Below, one piece after another: positions 30,296-42,112 of a stretch of 64,000 bases of DNA (positions within the stretch are counted from its first letter, which is position 1; every line of letters begins with the position of its first letter). The DNA is from an uncultured Mycoplasmataceae bacterium (GTDB taxonomy: Bacteria > Bacillota_I > Bacilli_A > Mycoplasmatales > Mycoplasmoidaceae), in NCBI GenBank assembly GCA_947165235.1, contig CAMUZN010000001.1, positions 62,001 through 126,000 of the forward strand. The letters are read 5' to 3'. A program made the position numbers and the translations under genes. The notes beneath the pieces were generated by a model. That model worked only from the letters and a program-made list of their open reading frames with translations, was not told the DNA's origin and made no database searches.

Positions 30296-31627
30296 ATGAA
30301 AACAATTGTTGCTCTTTCTTCTGCTCCGTTGAATTGTGCTATTCATACCATTAAAATTTCGGGTGATGAATGTTATAAGATTGTACAAAAAGTAACAAAA
30401 GAAAAAATTATAAAAGAACCATATAAAATTCAACATGTTGCCATTATCGATGATAAAAAACAAATGATTGATGATGTATTATTGCTAAAATTCGTCGCTC
30501 CTAATAGTTATAATGCGGAAGATATTATTGAAATAAATTGTCATGGTGGTTTGTTTGTTGCGAATAAAATTATCGAATTATTAATTAAAAATGGTGCAAC
30601 TTATGCTAAACCTGGTGAATTTACATATCGTGCTGTTATTAATGGAAAGATGAATATGCTTCAAGCTAATGCGATAAACAATATTGTTAAATCAAAAAAT
30701 TTCTCTTCTTTAAAGATTGCTCATAATGGATTAAATAAAAAATCAACGACAAAAATTAAAAAAATGCGTGATGAAATTTTTAAGATTATTGGTAATATTG
30801 AAGTGAATATTGATTATCCTGAATATGAAGACTATAAAGATTTAACAAATAATATCTTATTAAAAAAAATAAAGCCGATAAAAGATACGTTGATTAGTTT
30901 AATAAAATTTTCCGAATTATCAGCAAAAATTATGGATGGTTTTAATATAGCAATAATTGGTGCTCCAAATGCTGGTAAAAGTAGTTTATTAAATAAAATT
31001 TTAGATGAAGATAAGGCAATTGTTTCTAACATTCCTGGAACAACAAGAGATATCGTCGAAGGGCAAATAAATTATAAAAACATTACTTTTAAATTTATTG
31101 ATACCGCTGGTATCAGAGAAAAAGCTAAATATTTCGAAAAAATCGGAATCAACAAAGCAATTGAACAAATTAACAAGGCTGATTTAATCTTGTTTATTGT
31201 GGATAAAACTAAGAAAACGACAAAAAAAGAAAAAGAAATATTTGAGATTGTTAAACAAAAACCACACATTATCATCATTAATAAGTCAGACTTGAAAAAT
31301 AAAAAAACAAGTTTTAATGGTTTTAATTTTTCATGTAAATTTGATAATATTAATCTTATTTTAAACAAAATCATTAATAAAATACATGTTCAAAGTCTTG
31401 AAAAAACTGATTTTGCTTTTATGCAAACTTCAAATGAAATTGGAATTTTAAAAAAGAATCTTGAAATAATAAATAATCTTGCTATTGACGCCAAAAAGAA
31501 AAAACCAGTTGATTTGCTTGTTGAAAGCTTACACGAAATATATAACAATTTCAATCTTCTTTTAGGTGAAAATTGTGATTTGGATTTCTTGGAAAAATTA
31601 TTTGCAAATTTTTGTGTCGGTAAATAA
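30296..31627 (+). CDS. mnmE: tRNA modification GTPase MnmE (TrmE)
   Basis: SAEDIIEINCHGG-like; GAPNAGKSSLLNKILDEDKAIVSNIPGTTRDIVEG...DTAGIRE...NFCVGK*. Confidence 0.97.
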   Translation: MKTIVALSSAPLNCAIHTIKISGDECYKIVQKVTKEKIIKEPYKIQHVAIIDDKKQMIDDVLLLKFVAPNSYNAEDIIEINCHGGLFVANKIIELLIKNGATYAKPGEFTYRAVINGKMNMLQANAINNIVKSKNFSSLKIAHNGLNKKSTTKIKKMRDEIFKIIGNIEVNIDYPEYEDYKDLTNNILLKKIKPIKDTLISLIKFSELSAKIMDGFNIAIIGAPNAGKSSLLNKILDEDKAIVSNIPGTTRDIVEGQINYKNITFKFIDTAGIREKAKYFEKIGINKAIEQINKADLILFIVDKTKKTTKKEKEIFEIVKQKPHIIIINKSDLKNKKTSFNGFNFSCKFDNINLILNKIINKIHVQSLEKTDFAFMQTSNEIGILKKNLEIINNLAIDAKKKKPVDLLVESLHEIYNNFNLLLGENCDLDFLEKLFANFCVGK

Positions 31628-31629
31628 TT

Positions 31630-32226
31630 TTATTTATTATTAATATAACAAGCTAAATAATAATCGCCAACATTGTATTTGTCATCTAATTCGATAATTC
31701 CAGGTAAAAATTGTTTATTTAAATTCAATTCTTGATAACTGCACATCATACCATTTGATTCGAAATTTAATAAATTTGTTTTAGTAATTAATTTTCCTGA
31801 AGGTAACATTGTTCCAATTGTTGCTACGACTACTTTTAAATCTTTTCTAACATTTTTTGCTCCACAAACGATATTAATAGTTTTTTTATTATCAATAGTT
31901 ACCTCACATAAATTTAAGTGAGAGTTGTTTATTTTTTGATAATTAATGATTTTACCGATTTTAAAACCATTATTAAAATACTTACTTAAATCAATAGAAG
32001 TTACTATTTTAACTTCATTAATAATTTTTTTAGTTGGAAAAACTAAACCAGTCTTTGTTGTTAGAGACTTCGACATAAAATTGAAAATATTAATAAAAAC
32101 TAAGTCGTTATTGTAGTAACCGTATGTAATATTATTGTTTGTTTGAATACGATTATGTTTTAAGTTGGAAAGACTAATTATTAATGTCGGAATGTCATTG
32201 ATTTTTTGATAAAATATATTTAGCAT
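31630..32226 (-). CDS. ytpR: YtpR-type tRNA-binding-domain protein
   Basis: HLNLCEVTIDNKKTINIVCGAKNVRKDLKVVVATIGTMLPSGKLI...LNFESNGMMCSYQEL. Confidence 0.8.
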   Translation of the reverse strand: MLNIFYQKINDIPTLIISLSNLKHNRIQTNNNITYGYYNNDLVFINIFNFMSKSLTTKTGLVFPTKKIINEVKIVTSIDLSKYFNNGFKIGKIINYQKINNSHLNLCEVTIDNKKTINIVCGAKNVRKDLKVVVATIGTMLPSGKLITKTNLLNFESNGMMCSYQELNLNKQFLPGIIELDDKYNVGDYYLACYINNK

Positions 32227-32251
32227 AATTATCTAAATAATTATATATTTC

Positions 32252-33115
32252 ATGATTAGTTGTAAAAGTAAAAAAGTTGGTTTTATCGTTGATACTTCAA
32301 GTTGTATCAAACCAAATCAATATGATGACGTTTGTGTTGTCCCATTATGCATTAATGTAACAAAAAATAATATCAATAATGTTTATCGCGACACCGATAA
32401 AAATTTTAATCTTGATTTTAATGAAATTATTAAGCAAAAAGATAGTATTAAAATTACAACAGCCCAAACCCCTGTTTCCGATATGATTGAAGCTTGTAAA
32501 AAAATGTCAAAAAAATACGATGAAGTATATGTTTTTCCTATAAATCGCTGTATATCGAGTTGTATTAATACTTGAAAAATTATTGAAAATAATTTTCCAA
32601 AGGTAAATGTGATTGAGTACAAAGATTTTTGTACAGGTTTAAATTGGGATATCCAAAACATTAAACATTATTTTAAAACAAAAAAAATTGATAAGAATTC
32701 ACTAAGTGATTTTTTTGAAAAAGAAACTAAAAATAATCGCCTTGGTTTTGTGATTGTAAATGATATTTCATGATTAATGAAAGGTGGAAGATTAGGTTCT
32801 TTTAAAGGTTCAATAACAAAATTATTAGGTTTAAAACCGGTAATTTTTTTTAATCATGACTCATTTACTTATCATACAATTGCTAGAAACTACAAAAATT
32901 TTTTCGATAAAATTTCTAAGTATTTAGAGAAAAACTGTCCAAAAAAGAAAATAAATAAAATTTTAATTTTAAATTATAGTAACAGCCTTAATGTTATTGA
33001 AGAAATAATTAAAAAAAGATGACCAAAAGTTATTATTGAAGCAATCGCACTCCCTACTGTTCTTACAGTACACACTGGACCTAACACAATTGGTATTTAT
33101 TTTGATCTAGAATAA
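32252..33115 (+). CDS. DegV-family fatty-acid-binding protein
   Basis: VGFIVDTSSCI...VPLCINV...ITTAQTPVSDMI...LMKGGRLGSFKGSITKLLGLKPVIFF...VLTVHTGPNTIGIYF. Confidence 0.9.
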
Positions 33116-33124
33116 AATTTTATT

Positions 33125-33451
33125 TTATTTTGAATCGCTATCTGTTTTCTTAAATTTATTTTTTCGATCGATATTTTTTTTTAGAAATTCTATATATTTA
33201 TTTTTATCAGGAATGAATCAATTAGCAATTTGTGAAGAATCAGCATAGGCATGGCACCTTTTAATCCATGTTTTTTGCCTAATTCCATCAGTTGCATCTT
33301 TTTTTGCTGGTCAAAATCAATCGGGAATATTTTTTTCATCACTAAATTCTTGACATTTTTGTTCCCATCGTAATTTACGAAAATCTTGTCATTCTTGATC
33401 ATTCATTTCCATAATTTGTTCGATACTATAATCAATTTTTTTATTTTCCAT
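33125..33451 (-). CDS. Trp-rich hypothetical protein (108 aa)
   Basis: MENKKIDYSIEQIMEMNDQEWQDFRKLRWEQKCQEFSDEKNIPDWFWPAKKDATDGIRQKTWIKRCHAYADSSQIANWFIPDKNKYIEF...; several Trp encoded by UGA, so the track missed it. Confidence 0.75.
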
Positions 33452-33507
33452 ATTCCTTACCTCAAATACTTTCTAAGATTATACTTTGGTAATTGCATAA
33501 ATAAAAA

Positions 33508-34311
33508 TTATCATTTTTTTTCAAAAAATTTTTTTGTTTCAAAATATTTCGTTGTAATCAAATTTTTAATGTTATTCATCAATATTTGCGGTTTTACATT
33601 AATAAAAACATTAGGTTGTAAAGGTTTATTTAATGTAACAATAATTTTATGTTTAAATCCTTCTTTTCGACGCTTCTTTTGGTCAGAACCATAGATTGTT
33701 ATTGGTGCAACAGCAATCAAATTTTCATACGCAACTTTTAACACAGTAGGTTTAAATTCTTTTTCAAAATTATGACCAATAACTCGTGTACCTTCGGGAA
33801 AAACTAAAATTGAATAATTTTTTTTTATTAATTCCGTTTCACGATGATAACATTGTAAAATACTGCGACCATTTTGTCGATCTAAAAATATTCCATTTAG
33901 CAAACCCATCACATTTCGAATGGATTTAAAGCGTGATAATTCCTTTTTAGCAATTATTGATAAAGGATTATAATATCCACTCTCATATAAAGCAATAAAG
34001 ATACATATTGGATCGCAATTTGCCTTATGATTTGGTAAAAATAACATTTGTTTTTTGGGAATGTTTTCAAAACCAACTTTAACAACTTCAAAGTTTTTTA
34101 AATAAGCAACTTTTTTAAAAATTTTATAAACAATTTTATGTATATCAACGACAAAAAAGGACTCATTCGCTTTTTCCTTTTTTTTCCACATTTTTTTGAC
34201 TTTAATTAAATTAAATCCCAGTGCAATGAAAACAAATAACCAAGAAAGATAGTAAAAAAAATACCTAAAAGAAATAGTAAAGAAATTACTTGTATTTTTT
34301 TCGTTGTGCAT
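33508..34311 (-). CDS. plsC: 1-acyl-sn-glycerol-3-phosphate acyltransferase
   Basis: MLFLPNHKANCDPICIFIAL...GLLNGIFLDRQNGRSILQC...ILVFPEGTRVIG. Confidence 0.85.
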
Positions 34312-34453
34312 TTTTAGATTTTTCCATTGCTTTTAATCCTGGACGAAGATAAAAAGTGTGAGGAAGATAAGATTTTTTTGTCTCGATTAAAATCCTTGTA
34401 AATTTTTTCATTGCATCATTTAAATCACCATTTTTAACAATAACTTTTGCCAT
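34286..34453 (-). CDS. rpsU: Ribosomal protein S21
   Basis: MAKVIVKNGDLNDAMKKFTRILIETKKSYLPHTFYLRPGLKAMEKSKNAQRKKYK*; not in the ORF track. Confidence 0.85.
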   Translation of the reverse strand: MAKVIVKNGDLNDAMKKFTRILIETKKSYLPHTFYLRPGLKAMEKSKNAQRKKYK

Positions 34454-34489
34454 CTGATTCACCCTTAATAATTATATATTATTAACATT

Positions 34490-35392
34490 TTAATTATTTC
34501 ATTGGTTGTTAATTTGATCATTAATTTCATTAAATTGTTTTTGTGCAAGTAAAATAATAGTCTTTAAAATAAAAATTTCAATTGGTACAATTATTGATTG
34601 ACGAAAAGTTTGTGGAATTAAATAAAACAAAAATGATTTATTAGGAAATCCACAATATTTGCAATATTCAATCGTTGCAATCGGTTGTAAAACAAAAGGA
34701 AAAATAAACATTATAACTAAAACTAACGAGCTGCAATAGCATAAAATCAATATTTGGTCAACTAAATTATTTTTATTCTCCGACTTTTTTTTGAAATTAA
34801 GGATGATGATTATTTCAAAAGTAATTAATCCAAAAATGAGAAAAGCTATAGCGACTCACTTGTACAAAAGTAAAGAAAATGTTGCTATTTTCGCACTTCC
34901 ACTAAATTTAGTTGAATTATTAACAAATGATATTAACATAAATATTGTAAAAATAAAAAAAGTAATGACAATTAAATTGCTAAAAATAATATCAAAAATC
35001 ATTGATTTTGACAATGATGCTTTAATAGAATTGAATCGATAATGAAATATACCCCCAAATAAACCTGATATTAAAGCAACTAATGGAGCTTGGATTGCAT
35101 ATAATCAAAACCATAATCCTCCAACTTGCGATAATAAAAAAAAGCGAATATTATCAAAAAGTATTGCTAAAAAACAACCATAAATAGGTCCCAAATACCA
35201 ACCTAAAATTATTATTGGAATTCATGAAATTGAAAAATTAAGCACCGAATTCATCGTACAAAGGACTAAAAATATATATAAGGCAAAAATAATTGCGATA
35301 AAAGTTAATATTTTTACTGATGAAAAAAGTTTATTAATTGGAAAAAGAAATTTTTTAATAAAATTTTTGCTTCCTATAAATTTAATTGGCAT
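34490..35392 (-). CDS. ECF transporter S component-like membrane protein
   Basis: NSVLNFSISWIPIIILGWYLGPIYGCFLAILFDNIRFFL...; joined through several UGA codons; start uncertain. Confidence 0.65.
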
Positions 35393-36434
35393 TTTCTTTA
35401 TTTTTATTGATTTCATTAATTTGTTGTTCAAATAACTTTTTAATCATTGCAATATTTTTTTTTGGATTGTAATGCATTGCTAACAAAGTCACTAAAAAAA
35501 TCGCAATTAATATAAATATTATTGTAAACCAAACATATTTAAATGAGATAAGTGAAAAATGCAAGAAAAAATCCTTTGCTAATTCCGTTTTATCATAGAT
35601 TTCAAACATTTTAAAGAAATTGAAATCTATATATATAAATGAAAAAAAATTTGATGCAAAAATTAATAATGTTGAGCGTCATTGAAAATAGTATTTTGTG
35701 TTATCATTGTGGTTTTTGTTCAATTCTTGGATAAATTTTGAAAAAAACGATAAATCAAGAAAAAGGGCAAAAAAATAATTAACAACATTTCATTGTGTAT
35801 TAACAGTATTGCCATTACTTAAATAAAGACCATTAATGCGAATAGAAATAGCAATCATAAAAACTATGAGAAGCATATTAACAAGTAAAAAAAATAAAAA
35901 AATTTTTTTTAAAATTGGTATTATTTTTGGACGCGAAGTGTAAATAAAAATTTTGCCAGCTCTAATTTGCTCAAAAATTTTCATGTTAGTATTACCAAAG
36001 ATGTTAAATTTTTGTTGATTATTGATTCTAGAAAAATCGTTCGATTCATTTGTTTCAATCGTCTTTTTTTTAAAAAATAAATTTTTTTTAGCTAATTCAT
36101 TCAAATCAATTTTAAAAACATTACGACAATAGATGAATAAGTAATTAATTTCATCATCAAGATTATCATTTGAAATAGTTTTTGTTTCTTTGGGCAAAAC
36201 AAAATTTTTATTCATTTTTTGATTGTAATTAGAAATTAATGACTTTATTTGGAACTTACTTCCTAAATCGACAACTTCTGAATATTTTTTTTCAAGATAA
36301 GACAAAAAAAATAATTGCTTTTCAAATAACAAAATAAATTTTTGATCATGCCAAAAAAAATCTATCGAACTATTGTATAGTATGCAATATATCCAATTTG
36401 CTAATTTTTTGTATGTTTCTTTACCATTTATCAT
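35382..36434 (-). CDS. Membrane protein, unknown function (~350 aa)
   Basis: MINGKETYKKLANWIYCILYNSS... and MFEIYDKTELAKDFF... are in one frame when UGA=W. Confidence 0.65.
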
Positions 36435-37344
36435 AATGATCGTCTAATAAAATTTTAACAAAAGTAAAAAAAGGATACATTTCATTTGATTTTACTCCTA
36501 TTTCAAGATTCCATAATTTGACTAAAATTTCATTAATTGAATTTAAAATATTTTTTGATGATAAATATAAATTTCTATAAATTTTTTGTTGAAAAATTGG
36601 TATTTGTAAATTACTAGTGATAGTGGGTGTATCAACACCACTTTTTATCGCTAAAATAAACATTTTTATTTGAATTAATTTTGTAATAAATATTTGAATA
36701 ATTCATTGTGTTTGCGATGAATTGTATGCGATTTCATTTAAAATTTTAAGTAAATCGTTATATTTTTTTCGCAACCAAAAATCGATGATTTTAAAGACAT
36801 TTAAATTAAAGCAATCAAACAATACTTGTCGAATGTCTATTGATTCTATTGAATAGGATTTAGATAAAAGTGATATTTTGCTAATTTCATTTTCAATAAA
36901 ATAATGATTAGTTAATAGACTCGAACACATATATTCAATATCTCGTTTAGAAATTTCTATCTTATTGCGATTTAAAAAAAAATATATTATTTCTCGCTTA
37001 TTGTCTCACGAAAGAGAAGTTATTTTCTCAGCAATAATCCCACTTTTATCAATTAATTTTCTATCCAAACTATTGGTTTTATGAAAAAAAATGATATTTT
37101 TTGGAGCAGATATTAATTTTGCAAGAAAATCATTTTTCTTCTCTATTACTAACTTTGAAAAATCGATTATATAAAGAATATTTTTCTCGCTATTAAATAA
37201 TTCCAATTGAAAAATTTTTTTCTCAATTTCATTAAGAGTAAGTGAAGAATCAATTTTGCACGGTGACAAATTGTTATCATAGCAAAATTTTGCAATTTTT
37301 CAATTTATCGCTTCAATTTCGGTACCATAAAAAAACTTAATCAT
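36421..37344 (-). CDS. holA: DNA polymerase III delta subunit (HolA-like)
   Basis: MIKFFYGTEIEAINWKIAKFCYDNN...; three track fragments in one frame; next to comEC. Confidence 0.7.
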
Positions 37345-37354
37345 TACCAATTGA

Positions 37355-38467
37355 TTATATATTTACTCTCATTTTCTCACAAACAATTTTAGAAAGAATA
37401 ATAACGATCATTAAATATGTAATTATTTGTCAGTCGTTGAACTTCGGAATTGGTATCATATAGTTGATTTTTAAAAACGAAGTAATTAAAATGTTAGCAA
37501 CAAAAAATATTTTTTCATGAATAAAAACAAAAATTGGAACCCACATAAAAATTAAAAAATGAAGGTAAATAAATGGAAATATAAATGAAAAAATTAACGA
37601 ATTAATAATTGTTACTAATGAAATGGAATTATTCATTAAAGAAATGATCGGTAAATTCAACAAATTTATATATAGTGAAATTAAAAATTTTCGTCACAAT
37701 GGATTATTTATTTCTAGTTGTAGAATAAAATATATCCCATAACAACTAGTCATTGTTAAGATAAAACCAAAATTTAGAAAACAATTTGTGTTTATGATAC
37801 AAATTAATATACCAATAAAACCTAATGATTCAATTTTATTAATTTTATTCTTACGAAAAAATCGAGAAAAAATGAGTTGAAAAATAACTCGCATTGATGA
37901 ATACGAGAAATTAATCATATATGCATAAAACACCAAAAATATGTTACAAATGATGTCGCCAATAGCCTTATTTTTTCTTGGGATAAAAAATAAAATTATT
38001 CTTCTTATTAATTGTAAATGAAAACCGCTAACACAAATAATTCATGCAATACCAAGTTTTATTGTTTTTCGATAAAAAAGAATGGCCTCGACATTTTTAT
38101 GATTAAAAACAATTAAATTAATAAATCATCCAATATCATTACCATATTTTTGTTTGGTAAATAAAAATATTTTGTTCCGAAAGGAAAATTTAAGCAATTG
38201 CTCTAGTCATATTGAAAATCTATTAAATAAACAATACTTACCAAATACAAATAAACAAAAAAGGAAAATAGAAATTATTATTAACATTTCTATGTTTGCT
38301 TTTAAATTATTCCTAATAACAAAAAATAATAACAATGGCAAAAAACTAATATAAATTAAATTTTTATTAAGAATAAAGAAAACTATCCCACAAATTAAAA
38401 AAGAGAGAAAAAATGGAATTTTTTTCTTTTTATTGTTGACAAATGGTTTTGGAAAAGTATTGATCAT
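37355..38467 (-). CDS. comEC: ComEC/Rec2-type competence membrane protein
   Basis: Polytopic; IAWIICVSGFHLQLIRRIILFFIPRK resembles the ComEC 'SG.H' core. Confidence 0.7.
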
Positions 38468-38493
38468 TATTTTATAATTTAAATGTAATTTTT

Positions 38494-38826
38494 ATGATTA
38501 ATTCCGTTGCAGTTAATACAATCGTTAACGCAAAGATAGTTAAAATTACTAAAACATATGTTTTGGCCTCATTTGGTAATACCGTTGGGCTTTGTCATAT
38601 TTCAAATGTTAGCGATTATATCGTAAGAAATTTGTCAAAATTTTTCATTAAAAATAAAAATTACGATTTCTTAATAATTGAGAAAAATGCAAATCAAATT
38701 TTGTTATCTTACAAAGCAATCCATCCTAAATATCTAAAATGGCATAGAAATGTCATACCCACACCGAATGGTTTTATTAATTTAAAAAAAGATTTGATTG
38801 AACGATTGAAAAATATGTGCCATTAG
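38494..38826 (+). CDS. S1 RNA-binding-domain protein
   Basis: GTIVNAKIVKITKTYVLASFGNTVGLCHISNVSDYIVRN...ILLSYKAIHP. Confidence 0.75.
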   Translation: MINSVAVNTIVNAKIVKITKTYVLASFGNTVGLCHISNVSDYIVRNLSKFFIKNKNYDFLIIEKNANQILLSYKAIHPKYLKWHRNVIPTPNGFINLKKDLIERLKNMCH

Positions 38827-38892
38827 CTCAATGGATAGAGCATTTGACTTCGGATCAAAAGGTTGTTGGTTCAACTCCAATATGGCACGCCA
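38817..38892 (+). tRNA. tRNA-Arg (anticodon TCG)
   Basis: GTGCCAT...ATGGCAC acceptor, GCTC/GAGC D stem, TTTGA-CTTCGGA-TCAAA anticodon arm, GTTGG-TTCAACT-CCAAT T arm, encoded CCA. Confidence 0.93.
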
Positions 38893-38912
38893 ATTAAAAC
38901 GTTGTTATCACT

Positions 38913-39284
38913 CTATATTTTCTTGCAATAATATTGATATAAATTTACTTCATCAATTATTAATGTGATATTTTCAGTAGATTTTCTATAAAATATTTTA
39001 TTGTTTGTTAAATAGTATAAATATGAATCATCAATTATTTCTTGGAAATAAATTTTACTTTTGTATTTTACATCATCATATTTTATTTGAATATTTTGGA
39101 TATTATTTTTTTGAATATATTGTGCATCTTTTTTGTTTATCGTAACATATAATGATGAACCTTCGATAAACATTGTCGCATTAATAATAACTTGTATCTT
39201 TAAAATTGACAATAATAAAATTTCAAAAATAAACAACGAAATTATCAAAAAAATTCCTCGTTTAATGTTTTTATGAATGATCAT
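38913..39284 (-). CDS. Small membrane-anchored protein, putative exporter accessory
   Basis: One N-terminal TM (GIFLIISLFIFEILLLSILKIQVII) plus a short extracytoplasmic domain; overlaps the end of the C39-ABC gene. Confidence 0.6.
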   Translation of the reverse strand: MIIHKNIKRGIFLIISLFIFEILLLSILKIQVIINATMFIEGSSLYVTINKKDAQYIQKNNIQNIQIKYDDVKYKSKIYFQEIIDDSYLYYLTNNKIFYRKSTENITLIIDEVNLYQYYCKKI

Positions 39285-41166
39285 TGGTTGCTAAAATAAA
39301 AATTGAATTTTTTCTTTTAATTTGATGAAAAATATCGTTGATAATTTTATTATTCAAATCAAAACTATGTCTTGGTTTTTCAAAAATAATTATTTTATTT
39401 CTCTCATTTAATAAACAAAGAAAATTAAGAAAAAACTTTTGATGAAAAGTTAGCGAAGGATTGGTAATATCAATCTTAAAGGAATTTAAATATTTATTAT
39501 AAACAAGGGGATTGATGCTGAATAAATATCGAAAATAATCAATTGATAATTCAATGTTTTCATTAAAAATAATTAAACTTTTCTTGATATTTTTTATATT
39601 AAGTGAATATTTATTGTTGCCAATAATAATGGAATTACATTTTTTAAAAATGAGACAAAAATTTTGTATTCGATTTAATTTATTTCTATAAATTACAAAA
39701 TTTTCATTATTAGATTTAAAGATTATTTTGTCGCATTTGTTCAAAATATAATTGTTAGCCATTTTTTTATTTGGTGTCAAATTACTAATATTAATAATGT
39801 CGGTATAAATATTTATAAAAGTGTCTATCTTTATTTTTTCCAAACAATGATTACCGATTTCACTAAATAAATATTTAATAATTTGCATGCTAGTCATTAA
39901 AAACGACAATTTACCAAACGATAATGAGTCATATTTAATAAATAAATAACTAAATAAAGTAATAAAAATTATTTCAATGAAAATTTTGGATGTTTTTTCA
40001 AATAATTGAGTATTAAATGAAAAGACATTTAAATCATTGAAATTTTTATAGACATTTGAGTAATTTTCTCGTAACTTATCAATATAATAATTGAATTTTG
40101 TCGGTCAAAATTGATTAGTAAATGAATTTTTTATTTTTAAAAATATATCCATTGCTTTGTTTTCACTCGCTAAAAAAGATGAGTAAATTTTTTGTTTTTT
40201 CAAATATTTGATAAATGTTATAACCGTCTCTATAAAAAACAATAGAAAAATGAACACTATCATATTTCATTGTATTGAACAGAGAATGCACATGTACATA
40301 AATAAAATTAAAATATTGGAAATATTTTTGTTTAAATCAATAATAAAGTAATTTGATAGTGTAAAAACACATTCGTCGATTTTGTTTAATCATTTTAAAT
40401 CAAACTTGTAATTAAAATTTAATTGTTTGTTTGATAATGATGTCAAAATTTTATTGGTAATGATAAGACAGCAACTTCGTAAATGTTTTCTAAAATACAA
40501 ATTATGTGTGTAGTCAAATAAATTTTGTATGACACTAATTAATAGCGAGTTCACTGCTATAACAAATAAATTTTGTATTGACTTTCTACTTATCGCAAAA
40601 TCAATTATTCATTTTAAAAATGCTGAATTTAACAACAAGAACATGTATGTTAGACAAGATAAGAAAAAAGATATGAAAAAAAATTTATAATCTCAATCAA
40701 AAAAAATATTTTTTTTGTAGATTTTTATTTTTCTAGTAGTTTTTTCTCGCTTCTTTACAAAAATTAAGACATTACAAAAAATTTCCTTAAACTTGATATA
40801 TGAATATTTTTTTGGTCTAAAATAACACGAGTCATATATAAGGATATATTTTGTATTTTTTATAGCAATAACATAATGATTATTTTCAAATTTGGATTTT
40901 ATCAAACAGACAAAAGGATGCTTTATTTTTAAATCTTTGAACTCATTCCAATTAATCTCATAACTATCAGTTTCAAAATTAAATTTATTTGCTAAAATTT
41001 CGAAATCAAAAATTGTTAACCCGTTCTCATTGATCGATGCTTCATTAAGAATTTGTTGCTTTGTTATTTGGTTAAAACGTCAATAATAATTGTATAGTGA
41101 TGTTAAAACACATACACCACACTCACATTTATTTGTTTGTTGGGTAATATTGATTCTTGGTTTTAT
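39271..41166 (-). CDS. C39 cysteine-peptidase ABC exporter with degenerate nucleotide-binding domain
   Basis: N-terminus INITQQTNKCECGVCVLTSLYNYY (C39 Q...CG), HYVIAI (His), ILIYDSC (Asp); TM region; NBD with IIIGNNKYSLN, LTFHQ, IIIFEKP in place of Walker A, LSGGQ, Walker B. No ATG in the N-terminal frame; the start given is ATA and is uncertain. Confidence 0.75.
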
Positions 41167-41199
41167 ATCTAAATATAAAATTGGTAAAAAAGATAGAAA

Positions 41200-42111
41200 T
41201 TATGATATTTTATTTGTTCTTCGCGATTTTGTAATGTATGAAGCATCCTTAAAATCGCACAATTTTCGCATTCTGTCAACCAAACGATTAATAATAGTAT
41301 CAATGTTGTCACGATCAAATTTTGAAAAAGAATTAGATAATAAATTTCTTCGCATAATATTTGTAATTTTTTTTGGTTCGAAATTCGAAATAAAAATTAT
41401 TTTTTTATTATTTTCACATCGATAATTAAAAATAATTAAAAGAATATTCAGATAAAACCATGCTGTTGCATATTCTGCACCAAAATCATCAAAAACAAGA
41501 ATATCCGCTATACAACAATTAGTGATTAATGTTTTATTATTTGAGGGATTTGATGAAAAATTGTTTTTTATTTCACCAACAAATTGTGGCAAAAAAATAT
41601 ATGCTATTGTTTTATTATTTTGATAAATCATTTCGTTACAATAACTAATAATTTTATGTGTCTTCCCAATCCCAGTTGCACCATATAAATATAAACCTAT
41701 CTCAGTATTATCATTAATTGATTTTAATAAAAGATCATCAATTCGCTTTTCATCTGCTTTAATAGAAAATTTTGAAGAAAGATTATTAAATACTAAAGAT
41801 AACTGGTTACTAGTAAATTCACGGATTAAATAATTTGATAGTAATTTTTTTTTTGGACAAAAAAAACTTGATAAATATAACTGATTTGTCTTATGATTAC
41901 GTTTTAAAATAATATGAATAAAAGAGGAATTATAACATTTTTCTCGTGGCAATTGCCTACACTTCTCTTCTTGTTCATAAATGTATTTAATAACATATTT
42001 CCAACTATTTTTTTCCTCTTTTGATAAATTTAATTGCTTAATGGTTGCCGAATTAAAATATTTATCAAAATTTTCTTCTAGATTTGATTTTTTCCCCCTA
42101 GAAAAAAACAT
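41200..42111 (-). CDS. dnaI: DnaI-like primosomal/helicase-loader ATPase
   Basis: IGLYLYGATGIGKTHKIISYCNEM (Walker A), ADILVFDDFGAE (Walker B), follows the DnaB-like gene. Confidence 0.8.
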   Translation of the reverse strand: MFFSRGKKSNLEENFDKYFNSATIKQLNLSKEEKNSWKYVIKYIYEQEEKCRQLPREKCYNSSFIHIILKRNHKTNQLYLSSFFCPKKKLLSNYLIREFTSNQLSLVFNNLSSKFSIKADEKRIDDLLLKSINDNTEIGLYLYGATGIGKTHKIISYCNEMIYQNNKTIAYIFLPQFVGEIKNNFSSNPSNNKTLITNCCIADILVFDDFGAEYATAWFYLNILLIIFNYRCENNKKIIFISNFEPKKITNIMRRNLLSNSFSKFDRDNIDTIINRLVDRMRKLCDFKDASYITKSRRTNKIS

Positions 42112-42112
42112 T

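Noticed and set aside
30832-31374. Minus-strand ORFs inside mnmE
   Set aside because: Antisense to a clearly identified conserved gene; hydrophobic translation is an artefact of AT-rich reverse strand.
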